Assembly: GCF_025725685.1 (NCBI RefSeq)
Contig: NZ_CP107008.1
Coordinates: forward strand, 806,001 to 870,000
Direction of reading: 5' to 3'
DNA: 64,000 bases
Source of the DNA: Halomonas sp. M4R1S46
Lineage (GTDB): Bacteria; Pseudomonadota; Gammaproteobacteria; Pseudomonadales; Halomonadaceae
Under the pieces are notes generated by a model. It was not told the DNA's origin, ran no database searches, and worked only from the letters and a program-made list of their open reading frames with translations. Numbering within the stretch: position 1 is the stretch's first letter; each line of letters begins with the position of its first letter. The translations under genes were made by a program, and so were the position numbers. Positions 57,318 to 64,000 of this stretch are shown one piece after another.

Positions 57318-57335
57318 GTCATGCACCGGGCAGGA

Positions 57336-58910
57336 TCAGGCGGCCCGGGCCAGTCCCAGGCTGCGATGTTCCTCCCGCAGGCTCTTCACCAGGCCTACGC
57401 ACATCACCAGCAGGATGAAGGTGAAGGGCAGGCCGGTGGCCACGGCCCCCGCCTGGAGGGCGCCGAGGGCCTTGTCACCGCCGCCGTAGAGCAGGATGCC
57501 GGCGATCACGCCCTCCAGGGTGGCCCAGAAGACCCGCTGGCTGCGCGGGGCGTCGACCTTGCCCCCGGCGGTGATGTTGTCGATCACCAGGGAGCCGGAG
57601 TCGGACGAGGTGATGAAGAACACCAGCACCAGGATGATGGCCATGCTGGAGGTGAGGGTGGTCAGCGGCAGGTGCTCGAGCATCTGGAACATCGCCAGCG
57701 AGACCTCGCCGATGCCGTCGGCCAGGGCGCCGACGCCGCTCGCGGACTGGGCCAGGGCGTTGCCGCCGAAGGCCGTCATCCAGACGATGGTGACCAGGGT
57801 GGGCACCAGCAGCACCGCCATCAGGAACTCGCGTACGGTGCGCCCCCGCGAGACCCGGGCGATGAACATGCCGACGAAGGGCGACCAGGAGATCCACCAG
57901 GCCCAGTAGAACACCGTCCAGCCGTGGTACCAGGTCGTATCCTCGCGGCCGATCCAGTTGGACAGCGGCAGGATATGGCTGGCGTAGGCCAGGGTGGTGT
58001 CCCACAGGCCGTTGAGGAACAGCAGGGTGGAGCCGGTCAGCACCACGAACAGCAACAGCAGCAGGGCGATCACCATGTTGATGTTCGAGAACAGCTTCAC
58101 GCCACCGTCGATCCCGCGCCACACCGAGAACAGCGCCACGGCGGTGACGCCCACGATGATGGCGATCTGGGTGCCCAGGGTGTTGGGCACGTCGAACAGG
58201 TAGTTGAGGCCGCCGGCGGCCTGGGAGGCGCCGAAGCCCAGTGAGGTGGCCAGGCCGAAGATGGTGGACAGCACCGCGACGATATCGATCACGTGGCCGA
58301 ACCAGCCGCGCACCCGCTCGCCGAGCAGTGGCGTGAAGGCCGAGCGCAGGGTCAGCGGCAGCCCGCGGTTGTAGGCGAAGAAGGCCAGCGACAGCCCGAC
58401 CACGGCGTAGATGGCCCAGGGGTGCAGGCCCCAGTGGAACATGGTCGCGCCCATGGCGGCGCGGGCCCCTTCCGGCGTCCCGGCCGCGGCATCCAGCGGC
58501 GTGCCGTACCAGTCGGTATAGTAGGCGACCGGCTCGGCCACGCTCCAGAACATCAGGCCGATACCCATACCGGCGGCGAACAGCATGCTGAACCAGGAGA
58601 CCGTGGAGTGCTCGGGCCGGGCGCTCGGACCGCCCAGACGGATGCGCCCGAGGGGCATCACGATCAGCGCCAGGCACAGGATCACGAAGACGTTGCCGGC
58701 GATCATGAACAGCCAGTCGAAGTGCTCGATGGCGAAGCCGCGGGCCGCCGTCAACTGGGTGTTGGCAAGGTCGGGGTAGACCAGGGCGTAGAGGATGAAG
58801 GCCACGATGGCCAGGGCGGAGAGGGGAAAGACGGGGTTGTGGAAATCCAGCCCCAGGATCTGCTTGTTGTCCTGCCCGGGGGTCAGGATGGGGTCGTCGT
58901 CATGCGTCAT
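57336..58910 (-). CDS. BCCT-family betaine/choline/carnitine transporter
   Basis: The 524-residue inner-membrane transporter has twelve predicted helices. GMGIGLMFWSVAEPVAYY is the glycine-rich helix 3 motif, and YWAWWISWSPFVGMFIARVSRGRTVREF is the BCCT signature around helix 8 (given as a family region). The N- and C-terminal tails are short, unlike osmoregulated BetP or BetT with long regulatory tails, which fits uptake of a carbon source more than osmotic stress. It is next to betaine catabolic genes. The exact substrate (betaine, choline, dimethylglycine or sarcosine) cannot be read from sequence. Confidence 0.92.
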   Translation of the reverse strand: MTHDDDPILTPGQDNKQILGLDFHNPVFPLSALAIVAFILYALVYPDLANTQLTAARGFAIEHFDWLFMIAGNVFVILCLALIVMPLGRIRLGGPSARPEHSTVSWFSMLFAAGMGIGLMFWSVAEPVAYYTDWYGTPLDAAAGTPEGARAAMGATMFHWGLHPWAIYAVVGLSLAFFAYNRGLPLTLRSAFTPLLGERVRGWFGHVIDIVAVLSTIFGLATSLGFGASQAAGGLNYLFDVPNTLGTQIAIIVGVTAVALFSVWRGIDGGVKLFSNINMVIALLLLLFVVLTGSTLLFLNGLWDTTLAYASHILPLSNWIGREDTTWYHGWTVFYWAWWISWSPFVGMFIARVSRGRTVREFLMAVLLVPTLVTIVWMTAFGGNALAQSASGVGALADGIGEVSLAMFQMLEHLPLTTLTSSMAIILVLVFFITSSDSGSLVIDNITAGGKVDAPRSQRVFWATLEGVIAGILLYGGGDKALGALQAGAVATGLPFTFILLVMCVGLVKSLREEHRSLGLARAA

Positions 58911-58930
58911 GCGAGGTCCTCTGTTGTTGT

Positions 58931-59001
58931 TGTCGCATCGCCCGGAGGCGACGGCGAACATTCTTGGCGTGACTGACAGGGGGGGCTGTCGCGAGAGCGA
59001 C
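58931..59001. promoter_or_regulatory. Candidate GbdR-type operators between BCCT and fdhA
   Basis: A 14-bp palindrome GTCGC-GAGA-GCGAC (58988-59001), preceded by T, matches the one upstream of the dgc operon. A second, looser pair, TGTCGC (58931-58936) and GCGAC (58948-58952), lies 36 bp away. The 241-bp gap is divergent, so one site could control both the leftward transporter and the rightward fdhA. Confidence 0.55.
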
Positions 59002-59151
59002 CTCGGGATACGCCTCGCCACCATGTCGGGAGCGATGTCTCGAATAGGCATGGCGGTGACTCGCTGGGAACATTCCAGCTGGGAGAAGGGGCTATCGTCG
59101 GTAAGCGGCGGATTCCGCCGCCCCCTACAACAACCTCGAAGGAAGTCAGCC

Positions 59152-60345
59152 ATGAGTGCAGCCAACCGCGGAGTCGTCTACAAGGGCCCGGGAGAGGTCG
59201 CCGTCGAATCCATCGCCTATCCGGAACTCGCCCTCGGCAACCGCAAGTGCGAACACGGCGTGATCCTCAAGGTCGTCACCACCAACATCTGCGGCAGCGA
59301 CCAGCACATGGTGCGGGGCCGCACCACCGCGCCCTCCGGCCTGGTGCTGGGCCACGAGATCACCGGCGTGGTGGTCGAGTGCGGACGCGATGTCGAATTC
59401 CTCAAGCCGGGCGACCTGGTCTCGGTGCCGTTCAACATCGCCTGCGGCCGTTGCCGCAACTGCAAGTCCGGCCAGACCGGCATCTGTCTCAACGTCAACC
59501 CGTCGCGTCCCGGCGCCGCCTACGGCTACGTCGACATGGGCGGCTGGGTCGGCGGCCAGACCGAGTACGTCATGGTCCCCTATGCCGACTTCAATCTGCT
59601 GAAGTTCCCGGATGCCGACCAGGCCATGGAGAAGATCAAGGACCTGACGCTGTTGTCGGATATCTTCCCCACCGGCTTCCACGGCTGCGTCACCGCCGGC
59701 GTCGGCCCGGGCTCCACCGTCTATATCGCCGGGGCCGGCCCGGTGGGCCTGGCCGCCGCGGTTTCCGCCCAGCTGCTGGGTGCGGCCTGCGTGATCGTCG
59801 GCGACATGATCGAGGAGCGCCTGGCCCAGGCCCGCAGCTTCGGCTGCGAGACCATCGACCTGACCCAGGACGGCGACATGGCCGACAAGATCGAGGTGAT
59901 CCTCGGCGAGCGCGAGGTCGATGCCTTCGTCGACTGCGTCGGCTTCGAGGCCCATGCCTGCGGCTGCAACCATGGCAAGGAAGCGCCCGCCACCGTGCTG
60001 AACTCCGCCATGTCGCTGACCCGCGCCGGCGGCCAGATCGGCATCCCGGGGCTGTACGTGACCGAGGATCCGGGCGCGACCGACGAGGCGGCCAAGCACG
60101 GCGCGCTGAGCATGCGCTTCGGCCTCGGCTGGGCCAAGTCGCACAGCTTCCACACCGGCCAGTGCCCGGTGATGAAGTACCATCGTCCGCTGATGCAGGC
60201 GATCCTGTTCGGCAAGGTCAACATCGCCGACGCGGTCAATGTCCAGATGATCACCCTGGACGAGGCGCCGAAGGGCTACGCCGACTTCGATGGCGGCGCG
60301 GCCAAGAAATTCGTCATCGACCCCCATGGCAGCGTCGCCGCTTGA
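59152..60345 (+). CDS. fdhA: Glutathione-independent formaldehyde dehydrogenase
   Basis: Zinc-containing NAD-dependent dehydrogenase of the medium-chain family that oxidises formaldehyde directly to formate. The 397-residue protein has catalytic-zinc ligands Cys47 and His68 (NICGSDQHM, LGHEITG), structural-zinc cysteines 98, 101, 104 and 112 (ACGRCRNCKSGQTGIC) and YIAGAGPVGLAAAV. It aligns with the Pseudomonas putida enzyme at nearly the same numbering. AAGGAAG precedes the ATG. Downstream, two degenerate copies of its last codons are found. Confidence 0.95.
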   Translation: MSAANRGVVYKGPGEVAVESIAYPELALGNRKCEHGVILKVVTTNICGSDQHMVRGRTTAPSGLVLGHEITGVVVECGRDVEFLKPGDLVSVPFNIACGRCRNCKSGQTGICLNVNPSRPGAAYGYVDMGGWVGGQTEYVMVPYADFNLLKFPDADQAMEKIKDLTLLSDIFPTGFHGCVTAGVGPGSTVYIAGAGPVGLAAAVSAQLLGAACVIVGDMIEERLAQARSFGCETIDLTQDGDMADKIEVILGEREVDAFVDCVGFEAHACGCNHGKEAPATVLNSAMSLTRAGGQIGIPGLYVTEDPGATDEAAKHGALSMRFGLGWAKSHSFHTGQCPVMKYHRPLMQAILFGKVNIADAVNVQMITLDEAPKGYADFDGGAAKKFVIDPHGSVAA

Positions 60346-60495
60346 AGGGCGGCGCGGCGAGCCGATTCGGGATATCGACCCCCACGCCAGCGTGGCGGCG
60401 TAGAGGATCGGCTCGGCCGGCGATTCGCGCCAATCAGGCGGCGCGACGAGCCAGTTCGGGGGATTGACCCCCATCATGGCAGCGTCGCCGCCTGA
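60316..60495 (+). repeat. Three degenerate copies of the fdhA 3' end
   Basis: The end of fdhA, encoding IDPHGSVAA and stop (60316-60345), recurs at 60374-60403 (IDPHASVAA, stop TAG) and at 60463-60495 (ATTGACCCCCATCATGGCAG then GTCGCCGCC and TGA). The linkers after copies 1 and before copy 3 share GGCGGCGCG(G/A)CGAGCC and TTCGGG. The spacing is 58 and 89 bp, so this is not a simple exact tandem array. Confidence 0.75.
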
Positions 60496-60681
60496 TCGTG
60501 CCGCCCGGCCCAGCGACGGCGTCCTCCCGGGGGCGCCGTCGCCTTTTTGTAGCCCCCGCCTAGCCGATTGCGACATCGGCATGCCATTGGCGACGCCGGG
60601 AGTCACTCCCGGCGTTGTCAGCCCTCGGGGGTGGTGCCAACATGCGATAAGCATGCCGACAAAGATCACAACGAGTGTCCC
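60346..60681. other. 336-bp gap between fdhA and the formate dehydrogenase genes
   Basis: No gene is seen. It contains two extra degenerate copies of the fdhA 3' end (60374-60403 and 60463-60495), a terminator (60513-60547), and about 130 bp that should hold the promoter of the formate dehydrogenase operon. I could not pick a clear promoter. Confidence 0.7.
60513..60547 (+). terminator. Rho-independent terminator of fdhA
   Basis: GCGACGGCG (60513-60521) pairs with CGCCGTCGC (60534-60542), extended by CC/GG pairs inside, and is followed by CTTTTT. Confidence 0.87.
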
Positions 60682-62400
60682 ATGACCGTCCAGACCGTGA
60701 CCCCCAAGCGCCGCTTTCGCGGCAAGCCCCGAGGCCGTGAGCTCGACCCCGCCGCGCTCGACTCGCTGCGGCGGCTATTGGGTGACGAGCGAGAGGAGCC
60801 CGAACGCCGCCACCGCGACCTGCTGATCGAGCATCTCCATGTCATCCAGGACGACCGCGGCCATCTGGCCCTGGCCGATCTGCGCGCGCTGGCCGCCTAC
60901 ATGAACCTGCCGATGGCGGCGGTCTACGAGACCGCCACCTTCTACGCCCACTTCGACGTGGTCCATGACGACCAGGCCCCGCCTCCGGCGGTCACGGTGC
61001 GCGTCTGCGACTCGCTGTCCTGCCAGCTGGCCGGCGCCGCCACCCTCAAGGCCGAGCTCGAGGCCGGCGCCGACCCGGCGCGGGTCCGCGTTCTGCGGGC
61101 GCCCTGCATGGGCCGCTGCGACATGGCCCCGGTGGTCGAGGTGGGCCACCGCCACGTCAACCATGCCACCCTGGAGGCGGTGGAGGCGGTAGTGGATACC
61201 GGCCACTTCCATCCCGAGGCGATCCTCTGGCAGCGGCTCGAGGCTTACCGGGATGCCGGCGGCTATCGCCTGCTGGCCGACTGCCGGGCCGGCAAGGTGA
61301 GCGTGGAATGCCTGATGGAGACCCTGGAGACCGCCAACCTGCGCGGCCTGGGCGGCGCCGGCTTCCCGACCTTCAAGAAGTGGCACTTCGTGCGGGCCGA
61401 GGCGGGGCCGCGCTACTGCGCGATCAATGCCGACGAGGGCGAACCCGGCACCTTCAAGGACCGCCACTACCTGGAGCGCGAGCCCCATCGTTTCCTGGAG
61501 GGCGCGCTGGTCAGCGCCTGGGCGGTGGAGGCCGAGGCGCTCTACATCTACCTGCGCGACGAATATCCCGGCCTGCACCGGGTGCTCCACGAGGCGATCG
61601 CCGAGCTGGAGGCCGCCGGCCTGGCCGCACCGGGCTACATCGTGATGCGCCGCGGCGCCGGGGCCTACATCTGCGGCGAGGAGTCGGCGATGATCGAGTC
61701 GCTGGAGGGCAAGCCGGGCAAGCCCCGGCATCGCCCCCCCTTCGTCGCCCAGCGCGGGCTCTTCGACCGTCCGACCCTGGTCAACAACGTCGAGACCGTC
61801 TACTGGATCCCGACGATCTGGGCCCGCGGCGCGGCCTGGTTCGCCGACCAGGGACGCCACGGACGCAAGGGGCTGCGCAGCTTCTCGGTCTCCGGCCGGG
61901 TCAATCGCCCCGGCGTCCACCTGGCGCCGGCGGGCATCACCCTGGGCGAGCTGATCGAGGAATACTGCGGCGGCCTGCCGGCGGGCCACCGACTGGCCGC
62001 CTACCTGCCCGGCGGGGCCTCCGGCGGCATCCTGCCGGCCTCCAAGGCGGATATCCCGCTGGACTTCGACACCCTCCAGGAGCATGGCTGCTTCATCGGC
62101 TCGGCGGCCATCATCGTGCTCTCCGACCAGGACGACCTGCGCGCCGCCGCCACCAACCTGCTGGCCTTCTTCGCCGACGAGTCCTGCGGCCAGTGCACGC
62201 CCTGCCGGGTGGGCACCGAGAAGATGCTGACCCTGCTCGAGCGTGACACCTGGCAGGCCGCGGACCTTGAGCGGCTCTCCCGGGTGATGGTGGACGCCTC
62301 CATCTGCGGCCTCGGCCAGGCCGCGCCCAACCCGGTGCTGGGACTGCTCCGGGACTTCCGCGACGAACTCGCCGCGCAGAACGTGATCGTGAAAGGGTAG
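60682..62400 (+). CDS. fdsB: NAD-dependent formate dehydrogenase, fused NuoE/NuoF-like subunit
   Basis: The 572-residue diaphorase subunit passes electrons from formate oxidation to NAD+. Its NuoE-like domain (about 20-175) has a helical bundle and a thioredoxin-like [2Fe-2S] site with Cys109, 114, 142 and 146. Its NuoF-like domain (about 185-572) has the FMN/NADH motifs RGLGGAGFPTFKKW and GAGAYICGEESAMIES, an SLBB region and [4Fe-4S] cysteines 502, 505 and 508 (CGQCTPCRVG). In Cupriavidus the NuoE-like part is a separate gene (fdsG); here it is fused. It precedes the catalytic subunit by 11 bp. Confidence 0.9.
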   Translation: MTVQTVTPKRRFRGKPRGRELDPAALDSLRRLLGDEREEPERRHRDLLIEHLHVIQDDRGHLALADLRALAAYMNLPMAAVYETATFYAHFDVVHDDQAPPPAVTVRVCDSLSCQLAGAATLKAELEAGADPARVRVLRAPCMGRCDMAPVVEVGHRHVNHATLEAVEAVVDTGHFHPEAILWQRLEAYRDAGGYRLLADCRAGKVSVECLMETLETANLRGLGGAGFPTFKKWHFVRAEAGPRYCAINADEGEPGTFKDRHYLEREPHRFLEGALVSAWAVEAEALYIYLRDEYPGLHRVLHEAIAELEAAGLAAPGYIVMRRGAGAYICGEESAMIESLEGKPGKPRHRPPFVAQRGLFDRPTLVNNVETVYWIPTIWARGAAWFADQGRHGRKGLRSFSVSGRVNRPGVHLAPAGITLGELIEEYCGGLPAGHRLAAYLPGGASGGILPASKADIPLDFDTLQEHGCFIGSAAIIVLSDQDDLRAAATNLLAFFADESCGQCTPCRVGTEKMLTLLERDTWQAADLERLSRVMVDASICGLGQAAPNPVLGLLRDFRDELAAQNVIVKG

Positions 62401-62411
62401 GGAGACATACC

Positions 62412-64000
62412 ATGACGACCGAGACCTTTACCCTGACCCTGGACGGCGTGGACGTCAGCGCCCAGCCCGGGGAGACCCTCTGGCAGGTGGCCAAGCGGGC
62501 CGGGGAGACCATCCCGCACCTGTGCTTCAAGGACGCCTACGGCTACCGGGCCGACGGCAACTGCCGGGCCTGCATGGTGGAGATCGAGGGCGAGCGCGCC
62601 CTGGCCGCCAGCTGCCTGCGCGAGGCGCGCCCCGGCATGGTGGTCAAGAGCGCCTCCTCGGAGCGGGCCCGCACCTCCCGGGAGGGCGTGCTGGAGCTGC
62701 TGGTCGCCGACCAGCCGGACCGCGAGGACGGCCCCGACCGCTCGAGCCATTTCTGGGACATGGCCGACCAGCTGGCCATCGACGCCGACGCCGTCCGCCA
62801 GTGGCTGCCGTCGCGCGACGAGCGGGCGACGCCCACCGTCCATCATGTCCCCGAACGGGACGCCTCGCCGGTGCATGATCGCTCCCACTCGGCGATGGCC
62901 GTCAACCTCGACGCCTGCATCGAGTGCAACCTCTGCGTGAGGGCCTGCCGCGAGGTGCAGGTCAATGACGTCATCGGCCTCGCCAACCGCGGCAGTGCCG
63001 CCAAGATCGTCTTCGACTTCGACGATCCCATGGGCGACAGCACCTGCGTGGCCTGTGGCGAGTGCGTCCAGGCCTGTCCCACCGGCGCCCTGATGCCGGC
63101 CACCCTGGTCGACGAGGCGGGGCGCGGCGATTCGCTGGCCGCCGATCGCCAGGTCGACTCGGTGTGCCCCTACTGCGGCGTGGGCTGTCAGCTCACCTAT
63201 CACGTCAAGGACGACGAGATCCTGCACGTCTCCGGTCGTGACGGGCCCTCCAACCACAACCGCCTGTGCGTCAAGGGTCGCTTCGGCTTCGACTATCCGA
63301 AGCATCCCTCGCGGCTCACCACCCCGCTGATCCGCAAGCCCGGGGTGCCCAAGGGGATCGATCCGTCCTTCGATCCGGCCGACCCGACCACCCATTTCCG
63401 CGAGGCGAGCTGGGACGAGGCCCTGGACCTGGCGGCCAAGGGGCTGACCGACCTCAAGGCGGCCCACGGCCCCGACGCCCTCGCCGGCTTCGGCAGCGCC
63501 AAGTGCTCCAACGAGGAGGCCTGGCTGTTCCAGAAGCTGGTGCGCACCGGCTTCGGTTCCAACCATGTCGACCACTGCACCCGGCTGTGCCACGCCAGCT
63601 CGGTGGCGGCGCTGATGGAGTGCATCGGCTCCGGGGCGGTCACGGCCTCCTTCATGCAGGCCAGCCAGGCCGACGTGGTGATCCTCACCGGCTGCAACCC
63701 GGCGGTGAACCATCCGGTGGCGGCGACCTTCTTCAAGCAGGCCGCCAAGCGGGGCACCAGGTTCCTCATCCTCGATCCCAAGGGCCAGGCCATGAGCGCC
63801 TATGCCCACAAGACCCTGCGCTTCACCCCTGGGGCGGACGTGTCGCTGTTCAACGCCATGCTCAACGTCATCGTCTCCGAGGACCTGGTCGACCACGACT
63901 ACATCGCCGAGCATACCGAGGGCTTCGCCGCCCTGGCCGAGCACGTCCGCGACATGACGCCGGAGGCCATGGCGCCGAGCTGTGGCGTGTCCCCCGAGGA
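62412..64000 (+). CDS. fdsA: NAD-dependent formate dehydrogenase alpha subunit (3' end outside window)
   Basis: Molybdenum (or tungsten) bis-MGD enzyme oxidising formate to CO2; 529 codons are visible with no stop. In order: a [2Fe-2S] ferredoxin domain (Cys38, 51, 54, 68); a His/Cys region; two [4Fe-4S] motifs (CIECNLCVRACREVQ near 169-183, CVACGECVQACP near 212-222); the Mo-domain cluster CPYCGVGC (252-259); and the active site CTRLCHASSVAAL. Cys393 there replaces the selenocysteine of E. coli FdhF. GGAGA lies 8 bp upstream of the start. Confidence 0.93.
   Translation, partial: MTTETFTLTLDGVDVSAQPGETLWQVAKRAGETIPHLCFKDAYGYRADGNCRACMVEIEGERALAASCLREARPGMVVKSASSERARTSREGVLELLVADQPDREDGPDRSSHFWDMADQLAIDADAVRQWLPSRDERATPTVHHVPERDASPVHDRSHSAMAVNLDACIECNLCVRACREVQVNDVIGLANRGSAAKIVFDFDDPMGDSTCVACGECVQACPTGALMPATLVDEAGRGDSLAADRQVDSVCPYCGVGCQLTYHVKDDEILHVSGRDGPSNHNRLCVKGRFGFDYPKHPSRLTTPLIRKPGVPKGIDPSFDPADPTTHFREASWDEALDLAAKGLTDLKAAHGPDALAGFGSAKCSNEEAWLFQKLVRTGFGSNHVDHCTRLCHASSVAALMECIGSGAVTASFMQASQADVVILTGCNPAVNHPVAATFFKQAAKRGTRFLILDPKGQAMSAYAHKTLRFTPGADVSLFNAMLNVIVSEDLVDHDYIAEHTEGFAALAEHVRDMTPEAMAPSCGVSPE

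Larger units (their letters stand above)
56814..57335. other. 522-bp gap without genes
   Basis: No convincing gene lies here; short open frames lack family resemblance. The gap holds the upstream region of the ialB-like gene, a 260-bp MITE-like inverted-repeat element (56982-57241) and the terminator of the leftward BCCT gene (57286-57317). Confidence 0.7.

Noticed and set aside
62001..63944. A 647-codon minus-strand open frame opposite the formate dehydrogenase genes
   Set aside because: It crosses two genes with clear Fe-S and Mo-cofactor motifs on the + strand; its composition indicates a GC shadow.
62412..64000. Selenocysteine formate dehydrogenase
   Set aside because: The active-site position in CTRLCHASS is a TGC cysteine codon (Cys393), and there is no in-frame TGA.

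Overview
The window is about 64 kb of GC-rich DNA from a gammaproteobacterium, most consistent with a halophile of the Halomonadaceae (Halomonas-like). This is inferred from two complete Mrp-type Na+/H+ antiporter operons, a glycine-betaine catabolic cluster, and standard gammaproteobacterial gene orders (lptD-surA-pdxA-rsmA-apaG-apaH; rpsU-dnaG-rpoD). No rRNA, tRNA or CRISPR array was seen. 

Region 1 (1-12.4 kb): the right end of an IS481-family insertion sequence abuts the last codon of a six-gene Mrp antiporter operon read leftward (mnhAB fused, C, D, E, F, G). A second, seven-gene Mrp operon (A to G unfused) reads rightward, so the two operons diverge from one 254-bp gap. 

Region 2 (12.6-38.3 kb): housekeeping genes. 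These include a lytic transglycosylase lipoprotein, a retropepsin-like protein, rsmE, phaR, purD, a thioesterase, an orphan phosphoribulokinase, a HIT protein, coq7, speD, an OsmC-family gene and the amgK-murU cell-wall recycling pair. The lptD operon follows, with a SurA that lacks both parvulin domains. Then come glpE, cca, folK/folB, plsY, tsaD and the macromolecular-synthesis genes rpsU, dnaG and rpoD. 

Region 3 (38.4-46 kb): an uncharacterised membrane protein; a LysR regulator divergent from L-serine dehydratase sdaA; a decayed branched-chain amino-acid type ABC transporter; and a second LysR regulator divergent from the glutathione-dependent formaldehyde pair adhC-frmB. 

Region 4 (46-64 kb): a betaine-catabolism island. 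It holds a GbdR-like regulator, mtgA, an M19-like protein, a V4R-like protein, dgcA-dgcB with dedicated etfA/etfB, an IalB-family protein and a BCCT transporter. It ends with glutathione-independent formaldehyde dehydrogenase fdhA and an NAD-linked formate dehydrogenase, which is cut by the window edge. Read together, Regions 3 and 4 can import betaine, demethylate dimethylglycine, oxidise the released formaldehyde to CO2 and deaminate serine. A palindrome of the form GTCGC-N4-GCGAC occurs before the dgc operon and again between the transporter and fdhA, and is a good candidate for the shared operator.
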